Part shown: one piece after another, positions 1-13,228 of the stretch | How the letters are laid out: each line of letters opens with the position of its first letter | Numbering within the stretch: position 1 is the stretch's first letter | DNA from: Anadara kagoshimensis | Lineage: Eukaryota > Mollusca > Bivalvia > Arcoida > Arcidae | Length of the DNA: 64,000 nt | Direction of reading: 5' to 3' | Assembly (NCBI GenBank): GCA_021292105.1 | Contig: CM037864.1 | Location: forward strand, 41,716,514 to 41,780,513 | Notes under the pieces: model-generated | Told to the model about the DNA's origin: nothing | Database searches by the model: none | What the model saw: the letters and a program-made list of their open reading frames with translations, nothing else | Program-made: the position numbers and the translations under genes

Positions 1-511
1 TATAATCAAAATTATTTTCTTTCAATAAAGTAAAGTTGATATACTCCATAGATTTATGAAGTAGGTAAGTAACTTTACATAAATCCATGACCTATTAGTA
101 TATTAAAAAGGATGTAATTAGCCTTTGTCATTCATGCATTGCAATAGAAATTGTGTTATTTGTAAACAGAGTTTCTGGATGAGCTAAATATAATTTGGCT
201 GTTCTAGATCTGTCTTTTGTGTAATCCAGACAAAAAGTGTGAAAACATTGTAGTTTAAAGATATCCATCTTTTGAATTTTATAAAATTCAAAATATGAAA
301 GATTTTGAATATAAGGAATAAAATTATATTTATTGTTCTTCAGGCTGGTACTGTCTTTCAGGAATAACAAATTACATGCATAATTTGGTATTCCTGGCTG
401 TTTTCATACAAGCCTGAAGAACAAAAAAAAAACATTATTTCATTCCTTCAATGAATATTTTGCCATATTAGGGATTTTAAAAATTTCATGTTTTGTCTTG
501 ACATATTTCAG
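1..511. other. Intron (partial) upstream of first visible GNPTAB exon
   Basis: No exon could be recognised here. It ends in a polypyrimidine/AG acceptor (ttcag before 512). It contains an imperfect hairpin: GTTCTTCAGGCT (335-346) pairs with AGCCTGAAGAAC (411-422), and CAGGAATA (359-366) pairs with TATTCCTG (389-396). Confidence 0.6.
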
Positions 512-723
512 GTGAAATTATGGGATATTTCAATTTGTCATCTCTGTTAAGAGACAAGGGTTCAGTCAATTCTGCATCATACAGAAAGTCTGACGTCATC
601 AGAGTAGCAACAGTGGCTCAGAAGTTCAAGGTCATGACCTTTATTTTATATCCAGGTCATAATGCAACAGTTTTGACCTTCCAGTTAAAATATCATCTCC
701 AGAATGCATCAAATATGCTAACG
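512..723 (+). CDS. GNPTAB: GNPTAB exon (upstream of DMAP region)
   Basis: Acceptor ttcag|GTGAA and donor acg|gtaag. It begins with two bases of a split Gly codon and reads [16 protein letters not shown] and later [12 protein letters not shown]. This matches the human segment GECLPYFSF to GMNATTIHFNL in order and spacing. An N-glycosylation sequon (NAT) is in the same place. Confidence 0.9.
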
Positions 724-3700
724 GTAAGATTATCATCATATCATGTAGATTTCTTTTTCTGCAGAATACATGTACTTGTGCATTTTAGCTTTAGAAAAGG
801 GAAATGACTGGACAATTCTATTCGCCAAAAAGATGAAGTATAATTTATTTTCACTACTGAACCAATTAAATTATTGCTTCTGGTCCAGTAGACCTGTAAT
901 ACTCTTGTGTAAATTGTCAACACATTCAAATCGTGTGAAAAAAGGTGATTAACTTGTCTTGGCCTAATAATGTTAATGGTTACTGGTCGCAGGCTGGTAC
1001 TTAAACTGAAGCTCAAAAAGTTGAGTGTCTGAACTGAACTATTGTAATAGTACAGTAAATTAAAACGGAAAAACATATATATGAAGAAATATTTTTAGAA
1101 TGGTAGTTGATTGGTTTAGACTGCTTTCACTTAACATTAAGTTCAATAAATGAATGGTTTCAGCAGTACAAGGCATTATTTTTTACAAAAAAATTTGACT
1201 TCTTGAACTTTCTCAAGACAGATACTTATGATCCCCAAATGAAGTTGGGGTCATATAGTGTTAACTTCATTTCTTCTGCAAACACTTTTTCTGCCAATTC
1301 TCTCAAAAACTCCTGAACATATTTTTATGGAACTTATGGTATTTTGATCATGTACTTGGTTGAAAAACATGGATTTCTCAGAATTTTGGGGTTTGTTAAG
1401 CAGACAAATGAAATGACATCCCATTTCAGTTATAAATTGTTTTACTTTTTACATGTGTTAAGTGAAGAGGGGCTAAAGTGTAGGATTAAAATGAAATTTA
1501 TTTGATTCATTGATTCATTCCAGATAAACTTTACACTAAGTGTGGACACCAAACTTAAGAAATTAGAAAATACAACAGCAGATACTGTGGTGGTAGACAA
1601 GAAAAATAAGACAGTAATCAATGCCACACAAGATTTAGCAGAGACTTATGTTGTATATGATGTACCTGAAGATAAACAGTAAGTAGAGATTGTATAAAAT
1701 ACTACACACTGGTGGAAGTTCATATGGTTAACCTAATTTGTCAGTTTCAGAGGTTTTACTTTGCTTTGGGATTGTAATTTAGACATGGATGAGTATGTTT
1801 GTTTTTTATTTCAACAAATTTTGTTTGTTAATTGTTGAAAATTGAAAACTCCTAGAACACTCCAAGTCAAACTCCCATGTGTAATGCACCAGGAGTATGG
1901 GACTTCAAAGTCCCATGTACTTGAAATTATGGACTTTAGAGAACTGGTACTATGGATACTGACAATTACCTTAACTTTCTATTATTTAATTTGTTACTTG
2001 GAAATTAGAAATTATTTTAACTTATTTCATTTTTATAATTGTAATTGATGGACTGTTTTAGGTTATCACACATTAGATCTATAGATTATGGAATAATAGA
2101 ATCTTTAAGATGTCTTTTTTTAAGAGTAATGTTATGTAGCAATTTTGGGTATCTCAGTTGATGGAGCACTCACATATAGTGCAAGGGGCCCCAGGTTTGA
2201 GCCCTTGTCTGATCTTACATTTCTACTTGCTGTTTCATTTCAATGATAATATTAGCTTTGATGGATTATTTTCAGGTTTCCACATATAAAATCTTCAGAT
2301 TATGGAATAGTGGAACCTTTACCAGCTAATATCAACATGTCTACATACACATTACCACAACATTTAAATGAAGAATTTAACTCTTTACTGCAAGAATTAC
2401 ATGACGGTAAGTCATGAAAAAGTACAGTAAAACCTGGAATCATTGTCACCATTGGTTTGGTCATATTATGGAGTTTTAACGGGATTTGGCAATAAATCGA
2501 GGAAAAGTTATAGAGTTAAAACTTGGAAATATACCTTGTGATTTAAAAACCTGTGGCAAATTAATCAAGGGGAAGTATAACAAGATTTCACTGTAGTACT
2601 TGAAAAATTAACAGTTTCACATAAAATAGAATGCAATTTGGATATCCCAACTTAGACATGTTCTATGATGTTTTAATTCATTTATTTATAATTTTAGGTG
2701 AATTAACAGAAAAAGGTTTTAACATCAGACAGACTCTTTTATGGAAAAAATACAAGGAATTCCTTGTGAGTGGAGGAAAAGTTCAAAGAAACGCAACAGC
2801 CAAAATCTTAACAGGACAATCTGATGGCCACAAAAGTGTAGAATCGCAAGGTCATCAGGAACAAAGGCCAGGGAACAGGAAGTTACTAGAGTATATAAAT
2901 ATACCAGTGTTAGAAATCGAAAGGAAAAAGACAAAGAACATGTTTAACCATATGTCTAGAATACGAGAGAGAACGAACAAAAGTGATTTGATACAGGAGG
3001 CAGAGTTTGCTGAATTATTGAAGAAATCTAGTCATTTATTTCCAGAAGGACATTTTCCATGGGAACGTAATGGGAATATATTTACTCAGATAATTAAGGT
3101 AATGAGTTACATGACTTTGAAGATTTAATTCTCTTGTTTTCAAACTGATCATGTAATGATTTATTTATTGCAACAAGTGACAATGTTCTACTAAATTCTG
3201 TGGGTCCTCGGTGACTAAGTGGTCTACAGCACACACTTATAGATTACAGTAACTCTCACTACCTAGGTTTGAATCCCATTCATAATCATAGTTTGAAGAA
3301 GTTTGTATGGTCCTTTCCTGAAGGATGATGGTTTTCTCCAAGTACTCATGTATTACATGTATATAATTACAAACTTCACGTTGTTACACAATTTAGAGCA
3401 TTTTCATTGGTTGTCGTCTTGCAAAAACACGGTGTTATTTTCCAATAACAACGTTTTCTACCGGAACTACTTTGGGCCTGTTTCGGGGATTACCCATCTC
3501 TGAACAGCCATTTTAAGATTGTAAACAAACGGGAGGTCGGGAACGATTTCACATAGAAACATTAAAATACTTTGATCTTTTTATAAATTCAAATTTTAAA
3601 AAATTAATTCAAACATGTTTTGATTAATTTTCACCGATATTTTTAATAATTTACATTTAAGATTGTACATTTATGAAATGTTTTTCAAAATTGACATTTT

Positions 3701-6700
3701 ATCGTCACCGAGCATTTTACGTGTCTATGGACTACTAAGTATAAGCAATATGACACGCACCATGGTATTCTCGGATGCCAAACCTCAGTGCGGGGTGTTT
3801 TGTTTGAAATTCATCACATGCGCATCCTTTTGAAAGCAAAGACATTTTATTTCCCCCAGACAATGCCGGGGATCAGGATAAATATTTTGAAGAATGCAAT
3901 GCCAGTGTGCAAATAAGTCAGATGGTTGATTATGAACTGGATCTTGATGATAATGACAGAGGTAGGCCTGCCAATAATAATTTAATAAAATTGATAACAT
4001 ACTATATTCCAGTCTAATGTTCACCCGTACCGCTTGTTTACCTTCTCAAAATGTCCCTGATCAGCTCATACAGCTACCACCGGTGACAGAATCCCTCATC
4101 TCACATCCATTCCATAGGTGGTAAAACATTGATTCATCCAAGAAAACATCAATTCCATGTCAATAGTTGGTTTCAGGGTTTGTTTAACACACCATTCATT
4201 CAACCAATGCAATTTTTCTTATGTTATTGGTAAAATCAAAATGTAAACACGCCTGTCCTACAAACGTTTGGTCGTCACGTATGACGTTGTACAAAATGTT
4301 GTTTGTTTTAATGATTGCGAGACATAATATAATCCCTTTTTGTCAATGAATTTAAATGTAACATAATTTATATGTTGATTGAAAATAACTAAAAAATGAA
4401 TAAAAAGATATAAATTCAAAACTATTTCGGCGTTTTTATCGGATATTTTATCGTTTCATAAAGATGTCATTTATTGTATCACTACGCAGTTCAGCCTTGT
4501 AACGTCGATTTTCTGAAAATCAGCTGATCAGTTCAGAAATGTAGGTCAGCTTTAAAAAATGTTAAATTTTGGGTTTGTAATAATAAGAATTGAATTGCAC
4601 TTTTTACGTTGTTATCGGGGTGTAACAACGTGAAAATTATCACAAATTATGCGTAAAACCGCGTAGCGTAGCAAAGTGGTTTTACGCATAATTTGTGATA
4701 ATTTTCACGTTGTTACACCCCGATAACAACGTAAAAAGTGCAATTCAATTCTGAAATAAGTGAACAAAAATTACATGGGCATAAAACAATATTACCAGTA
4801 ATCTACCCAACATACACACTGATTTCTAAAACTTTCCACATAGCTTTTAAAATCATTGTAGTTTTTACAAATTTCTGCTGAACACTAAATTTTTCACATG
4901 TAATCCATGCTACAATGACCTGGCATAAACCATTGTCTGAATTTTGCTCTTTATTGCATTTCATTAAAATATGAAAATATGAATATATGAATGTATGCAA
5001 AAATATTATGTAGGTAGAAAAAATTACATTCATTTGAATCAATTACTGTATTTTTGCAGTTCATTAAAATGCTGTTAGTACATGTGTATCAATAAAAATA
5101 ATATACCTGCAAGAACAAGAAAGAAGACGGAAGAAATAAGTATATTCTTTGCAGAGATCTTGGCTGCATTGAATAGAATCAAATTCAACAAAATTTATAT
5201 TTAAAATAACTCTTGATTATCTTTAAGGAAAAAGATAAGCAAGAAAAGGAAGCTAAATATAGAACTATCCCACAGAAAGGAAGGAAATTGTTAGATACAT
5301 TTGGAGATTCTCTACGACATGTTAACAGAATTTATAACAAAGCATTCGGATACTCAGCACGGAAAGTTCCTGGACACATGCCACATATGATTGATAAACT
5401 TATCATGCAAGAACTTCAAGATAGGTAAATATTTATGTGGAATATGTACAAAACAAAACCACTGTTGTTAAAAGTTTTATGGAATCGGAATATACTGTCA
5501 TATATTTTTTTACAAAATGATCGACATGTTATTGTGTAAAACATCAGAAAGTCATTATTTTAATAATCAAACACAAACTTACATTCATGGTTTGTTACTA
5601 TTTATGCTAATATTAAAAACTTAAAGTAGGCAATGCCTCGTGTGAAGTTTTGACACAGTGATAATGAATATACATACACAAACTACCAAAGGACCAAGCC
5701 TTGAACAGCCTGAGGCTTCTGAGAGACCGAGCTTTGGACAGCTACTGGCCGAATAGCTGCACTAGTGTATCTATTTCTCGGCCCCTGGACTAGTCATGTT
5801 TAAGCTGTCCAGTCTGAGTTTGACAGCTCATTCGGCCCCTTGGCAGCTACAGACTTCCCACAGGCAGCCGAGTTTGGGAACCTTTTCGACATTATGATTT
5901 TTTTATTTGTTTTCATTCACAAAATAAAAATAATTTGGTAAAGAAATGGTTACTTTATTATTGGTATGAATTCAAAGTGGTATGCTAAATCCTACAACAA
6001 AAGTTAAATAGCTAGACTCCATAACCTAAGAAATTTTTAGCAAAATCTATCGACTAGTTTTCAAGACCATAAAAGTGCAAGAATATGCTGCTAAAAAGGG
6101 GATAGTTGTCGCCTTTATCATTTTACATCCAGAGGATGTTCCGAATAAATTTGTCACTAATCCTCTAGATTGTTCCATTCTTTATTTTATATTTTTCAAC
6201 TTTCACATACTGTAATCCGTGTTTTTTTAGCGGCAGTTTTATTTTAGCGCAATTGGCGATAAGAGTGTCAGCGCTAAAATAAAACTGCCCCTAAAATTAC
6301 AAAAAAAAAAGTCACTGTACATCGCTGATGTGACTATGAACGGGTATAGACGCACGTTAAATGGTTATATACTCAGTGTTAAAATAATAATAGTTCTGAA
6401 TGACCTGGTATGGCTTCCATCATATACCCACATATGATAAGTAATTAGGGATTAATTACCCAGACCCGGTAGACTGACCACCGACAAACGGATAAATTAG
6501 GGAACACTGGCATAGCTGTTAATTACTGGCCATTGTATGTGATACGTACAATCTGACAAGTCTCCTGTTCAGGTAATTAATTTTAATTTACAAGTAGTTG
6601 GCTTCAAACATTAAAGTATTAACAATTATATCAACAAATTAAACCCGTTATGCGAAAATTGTTTATTTTTTCTGTGATGTCGGCAACATAATATAAATCC

Positions 6701-9700
6701 TAATTATTGACCTCTATAATGATCTAAGCGGCTGTTATCGGGGATACATCGACAGTGTGTCAAAACATTTGTATTTTAAAAAAAACAGTTGGTATTTAAA
6801 TGAATAAAAACAAAATATAAATATTTATTCAGTAAAATGTCTAATCGACGAGAGGGCCAAATTATGATGAAAGCTTCCTGTAGACATCTGTCTGTCTAGT
6901 GACTTCCTGGGTCAGTTACGGAGATTTTCTCTCAGTGAAAGTCAAACAAATTAAAACACAATTACATAGTTATTTTTATTATTTTCTTTTGACCTGGCAT
7001 CCCCTTCTCAAATTTTATTTTTTAGCCAAAAGTTGTGGGTTTTAGGCTAGAAAATACGGTAATATAAAGAGGTATTAAACAGTTCAGACTGGAATTGATT
7101 TCGCTAAAATTAAACTGCGCTAATATGTTTACCAGTCATCAATAGCTAAAATAAGTATGCGCCAATATAAAGCGGTTTACAGTAGGTGACAAAAATGTTG
7201 ATCACCTTTTTACTTAGTCAAGTGGTTATGTGACATATAAATTTGCATTGTTTCAATAAGGAAAACCAAATAATCATTACTTGTTGTTTTGTACCAGGTT
7301 TCCAAAAGAATGGGAAGTGACATCGTCCAACAAGATGAGAAGTTCTAATGATATGCAGTTTGCATTTTCTTATTTTTATTACTTAATGGGAGTGACGAAG
7401 AATGTCTCTGCAGCTGACGTGTTTGATGAAATGGACACTGATAGTTCAAGGTATTAATTAATTCCAAGTTGAACTGTAAAAAATGTCATGTTATTGGCTC
7501 ACTTGTGCAAAATAATGAGAAGTTTTTTCTCACACCTCACAATGTATATCTGCTGAATGGTAGAGGTCATTGCTAGAAATGGAAATCTCTCTGTGTTTCT
7601 CTTTCTCTCTCTCAGGATTATTTACACATTTGATTATACCCTCTACAAACTAGTTTGAAGGGGGGGGGGGGGTATATAGGAATCATCGTGTCTGTTTATC
7701 CGTCTGTCTGTGTAAAATTGTATCCGGGCAATATCTCATAATTGATTTGGATGACTGTCATAAAACCACATGAATAATCTTCATGGTTCAAAGGTATGTC
7801 ATGACATTGAACCAAGGTCATATCGGAAAGGTTCAAGGTCACAGGAACACATTAAATGTTGGGGTGTGGGGTATGGTATTTGGCAAATGACAGTTCTAGT
7901 TTTACAATTACTCTCATTGGCGATTCTCTCTTTGTTTCTCTCAGCCGAGATATACATATAAAATTTTATGTTAAGATCAAACAAAATGTTGAAAACTGTA
8001 ACGTTGTTGTAATTCTATTTCAGAGTTTTGTCTGACAGAGAAATAAGAACTTTGGCTACAAGATTATATGACTTACCGTTAGATCTTCAGGTAGGTGGTG
8101 ATTGAGAGTTGGAATGGTAATGGCGTTTTACACAGATACGTGTATTTCATTTATAAAAAGAACAAAAAGAAAAAACAAACATTTCCTCACACCATCTATA
8201 TGTAAGCTGTTCTTACTTATATAAAATGAAAAAACTAGAAGGGAATAGGTAAAAATTTCACTAAAAGGTGTGAGACTGGCTGGTAGATTTATTATCCATC
8301 TGTATGTTGTGATCCAAAAGGTTTAGATGGACTAGATTTGAATTCAGGACATGCTGCTATGCCATCAACTCTTGTTAATTCTAAAGTATATGTACTTATT
8401 TGTCTTGTTGTCTTTTTAAAAAATGATTGCCAGCAAATAAAGAATGTAATTTTGAATTGAGTTGTATCGTGAATTACATTCAATACTGAGAATTTTACAA
8501 ACTAGTGAAATATATTTAGCCCTTAGATTTAAGAAATTTGTTGAATTTCAAGTGGCATTAAACATAATTTTAAGCAAAATGAAAAATTATGGAAAAAAAT
8601 ACATGCTACTATATAAATGTTTTATATATATTATACTGTTTTTCAGACATTAACAGGGCTTGAGAGAATACTTATGAATTGTTCAGAGCACCTGACACAG
8701 GAAGAACAGCAGAGTATCCACCACCTCCAGTAGAACATTACTATGACCAAGGAATGGTAGGTGAATAGATGTATAATCAGAGTAAAATTGAATAAGGTAT
8801 TTGTTTTACAAGGACAAATTTATTGAATTCAATTGTTTAATATATTTTTCTCAGTCTGTTTGAATTACTTCCAGTAGATGCATCTTCTGTAGCAGCTAAA
8901 CACAAACGTTAAAGCTAAACGTCTGCATGTGATCTGTCTACAGTGTGCAGACCATGATCTACAGATGATGATAGTAGCAGCCAAAGGCAGCTTATTCTCT
9001 TTTAAATTCTTAGTATGCATGTTTGACTATGGTCTTTGACCTTGGTTTTGTGAACTTTGGTCTTATTTAAATTCACCAGTTTGTTTAGTATAATAGAGAC
9101 CAAAGAAAAAAGTCTTCCAAGTATAAAATTTAATTTAAATCCACATTCATTGTCAATTATAAAGTCAGTTACATACTACTGGAAGAACATGACTATATAC
9201 TGGTTGAATATATGCTGTTATGTCTTTTCCACATTATTGTCCAAAGTATGCTGTTTTCTTTTCAAGTGTATGTATTACATGTATGTATTTTGTTATTCTA
9301 GCCACAGATCACGAGGAACTTGTTTATAAAATGTTCGGGAATGATCAACTTGGTCAGTAGTAATTTTAAACCAAGACAAGTATATAGGTAACTAAGTTAA
9401 CTTAAAATAATACTTGATGAAAGTAAAACAAAAAGACCTAAAGCAAAGACGAAACTAAAACAAAGGGAAAGAAAGAAAAAGGAAATGAATCAAATGATGG
9501 GAGATATATTACCTGTTTGTTTGTCAGTCTGTAGTCTGTATCTATTCTATACCCCCCCCCCCCCCCCAAAAAAAAATGGGAAAAGAACAAAGTCTGAGAT
9601 GAAATATAGGTTTGTGTAAAGTAAATTTGTGTCCGGGTAATAACTCATTACTAGAGGAACTGAATGACACATATGTCCTGCTTTGTAGGAAGTTAACAAA

Positions 9701-11046
9701 ACTGGACACAAAAAAATATTTGAAATGTTTGTATGTTTGAAAATTGTATCTTGGCAAATACTTTTTGTGGCTTTGGATAATTTGGGTTTGCCGTATACCA
9801 CATGATCAATGCCCCTAACACTTATTTTTGGAAAATATGCATGTATAATTAAATATGCAAGAATACCAGAGTAATGTCATTTTATGTGAAAGGTCAACTG
9901 ATGCAAACCACTTGGTTCACTCGTAAACCCCAATGCATGAAACTTGAAGCAAATGATCTATGGTATTAAAATGATATATTTTGAAAGCAGAGTTCATTAA
10001 GAGTGTGTGAGTTTTTGGGGCTGTAATTATAGGGCTGCATAATAAATCTCTTTCAGACTATTTCTAATTTCATTTAGAACAGTGGTTAAACTTAACTTTA
10101 TTTTAAAATTTCAGACATGTTGAGATAGATGATGCAGAGATAGCGTTTAAGATGTTGAAGGGTAATATATCAACTGTTGTGGGTCAGTTAGATGATGTAC
10201 GAAAACATCCAAAGTAAGTTTGATCTCTTAAACATTATAACTTTGAAGCTTTCTTAAACATTATAACTTTGAAGCTTTCTTAAACATTAGAACTTGTATA
10301 AAGCTTCAGCTTTTACATTAAATTTTTGACGTCCTGTTTTAGGGATGAACTAGATATGGAAACAAATTACCTTGGTTACAAGTTTCCCTATCTAAATTTA
10401 TCACACCATAAGGGAAAACCCTTGCCAGTCATTGACATGTAATTGCTACAGCCATTTACAGGTGAAAATTTTGGCTCATTTCTGAACTATTATAAATCCA
10501 TAATGTACAAATGTTTTTGAATTAAGGGTACAGAAATACCAGATTTGAAGAGTTGAGTTGAGTAATGGTGTTGATGGCATTATTCAGCAGGGTTCTTTAT
10601 CGTGCCAAGCCTACCATGACACATGACCTCATTTATTTTAAGTTCTCATCCAAAAGAACCATGACTTTTATTTTGTAATGCTAAAGTACATTGTTTATAT
10701 GCTTTATATATTTTATACTGGTAACAGTTTTAATATTTTTACATGTTTTTTGTTTTAGGAAATTCATCTGTTTAAATGATAATATAGACCATAATAAAGA
10801 TGAAGCTAAAACAGTAAGTCTTATGTGTATTACTATAATGTACAGAAATAAATAAATAAGAAAATATAAAAATAAATATGCAGCAATATTTTTAAATGTC
10901 AAGTAAGTCTGTTTAATTATTTAATGTCAGATAGATGCCTCATTTTTGGAAAATGTTGTGCTAATTGTTTAGTGTCAAAGTGATTTACAAGAGGCAAAAG
11001 AAGCATTGATTTGCACATTGTTAGTCTTGGTATATAATACATTTGT

Positions 11047-11083
<37 letters not shown>

Positions 11084-13184
11084 CAAAAATGCATTAAAAA
11101 AAATAAGGAAATTATTAAAATACCCATATCTTTGCAATCAGTTATGGTTTTGAATTTCTAAATTATTTTTTCTGTGCACAATGTTAAAGTATTTTTTCTT
11201 CGTCTATTTACCTTAGGTAAAGGCCATTCTACAGGATTTTTATGAGTCGGTATTTCCTACACCTTCACAGTTTGAGTTACCCAGAGATTATCGTAACAGA
11301 TTTCTACATACAGATGAACTAAGAGAATGGTATAGTAATAGTTTTATCTCTGAAAAAAATCTTTTTCTTTATATTGCCCTTTAATAGTTAGTTTAATAGA
11401 TCCAAGTGTTTTGGGATGTTAATATTCAACATTTCACAGACTCACACACCAAACTCCAAGTTACCGTAAGTGTCTATTATTAGTATGAGGCAAAAAGTAC
11501 TTGTACAAACTAATGTGTCACATGACCTTGTGTTTACATTGATCCTTGAGATTAATAAAAAAGTGTCTCATGGCAAATATTTGAAAAACAACTTTCATCT
11601 AACCAACCACCTTCAAACTACATGGTATATATGTACATTAGCAACCCCATCCCCACCCCAGAAGATAAATATAAATTCATGCAAAGTTGTTGATGTGAAG
11701 TAAAACAACATACGTCTATTCATCCATTTTGCATGGATTAAGCCAAAGCTTTTCACTGAAATTTATATACTGAGCAACAAAAGAAACTATATACATTGAA
11801 ATTATACATTTTTTTAATAATGTCATTTTTGATTTTGATGAAGTTAACCACCCATGATACTGACTTAACTATCGCTTTAATCCAATGTCCAATATTTGTG
11901 CTTAGTGGTGTGTGTCTTTATGTACGCTAATTTATAAAACTTGCATGTGCTACACATGCAACTCATATGGCATGTCCAATTCAATTCAAAATTGACAAAT
12001 TTGATCTCGGAACATCAGGTAACAATAAAACATAAAAAATTATTGCCAGATATCTAAAGAATTAATGGCTAGATTGACTCAAAAACAGCATGAGCAGGCA
12101 ATGGGGATGTTTCATGGCAGCAGCAATGTCACACATATTGCAAGAACACTTGGTTACATGCGTGTTACGATTCATTCCCTGGTACGGCGGTTCCAACAAA
12201 CTAGAACAACATCAGATGCCTATTGGAATGGCCAACCACAAGTGAAAACGCAAATGTGTTCAAGAAATTGACAGATTTGGTTTAGGCAGTGTTATGGTAT
12301 GTGGTGGCATCTGTGTCGGTCAGAAATTCAGCGATGGCATTTTGGCTGTAAAAGTTACACAATTTATGAACCGTTTTCGACCAGGTCCCACCACCTTTCA
12401 ACATAAAAATGATCGCCCACATACAGCAAGACTCACTTCGGCTTTTTTACAACAAAACAACGTCAACGTTCTACCATTGCCCTTGCAATCATCGGACATG
12501 TCGCCGATTTAGCATCTTTGGGATGAATTTGGTCGAAGAGGTAGAGCAAACCATAAAATTACAATGCTGGTAGATTTGGGTCACGCCTTACATCATAAAT
12601 GAACAAAAATTCCAGGTCATGTGATTAACTGTGATGTCAATTCTATGCGTCGCTGGCTCATTGCTTGCATCAACGGAAATGGAGGCCATGCACGCTATTA
12701 AACTTTCAACTTTAAATTAAATAACCAATTTGAAGATTATTTAAAATTTTACAGCTAGTAAATGAATTTAACATTATTCAAGAATTTTTCATTTTTACCC
12801 CTTGCCCTTTTGCGCCTTAATAGAGCATTTATCTCCTGATTGTTTTGAATGAAATTATTTCATAATTTTTAAAAAATGAACAGTGTAATCAGCTTATTCA
12901 AAATATTTGGGAATTATCAACATTTTAAAATAAATGTTTGATGTAACATGGGTGTATAGTTTCTTTTGTTGTTCAGTTTATATAACTAAAAAATTTGGCT
13001 GAAATCTTGATATACCGGTAACAATATTTTTATGTATTTTTATATCATTTCATATTTTTGACATCTGTACTTTATATATATTGTACAGGAAGAGGTATAG
13101 GGATTGGTTAAAGTTTTGGACGCATTTAGCTTTAGCAGTTCTCATCATTTTTACAGTTGCATCATTTTTTGCAGAAAAGGTATG

Positions 13185-13228
<44 letters not shown>

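Larger units (their letters stand above)
3099..5227 (+). other. GNPTAB: GNPTAB intron with SINE and long palindrome
   Basis: 2.1-kb GT-AG intron. It holds a tRNA-like SINE (3198-3350) and a 75-bp-arm perfect inverted repeat (4586-4752). CACGTTGTTACAC (3378-3390) also occurs in the palindrome arms, so a larger related DNA element may span this intron. Confidence 0.7.
11330..13088 (+). other. GNPTAB: GNPTAB intron containing Tc1/mariner element
   Basis: 1.76-kb intron, about 70% of it the transposon at 11765-12983. No other feature seen. Confidence 0.8.

Noticed and set aside
741..1076. 111-codon minus-strand ORF next to the first GNPTAB exon
   Set aside because: AT-rich intronic DNA with no motif; overlaps nothing conserved.
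2147..2212. Possible tRNA gene (A and B boxes)
   Set aside because: Acceptor and anticodon stems do not close and the box B is degenerate; SINE head. Same reasoning for 3210-3280 and 45738-45780.
8711..8733. Programmed frameshift in GNPTAB
   Set aside because: No slippery sequence or downstream structure stands out, and the family is not known to use frameshifting; a one-base sequence error or lesion is simpler.
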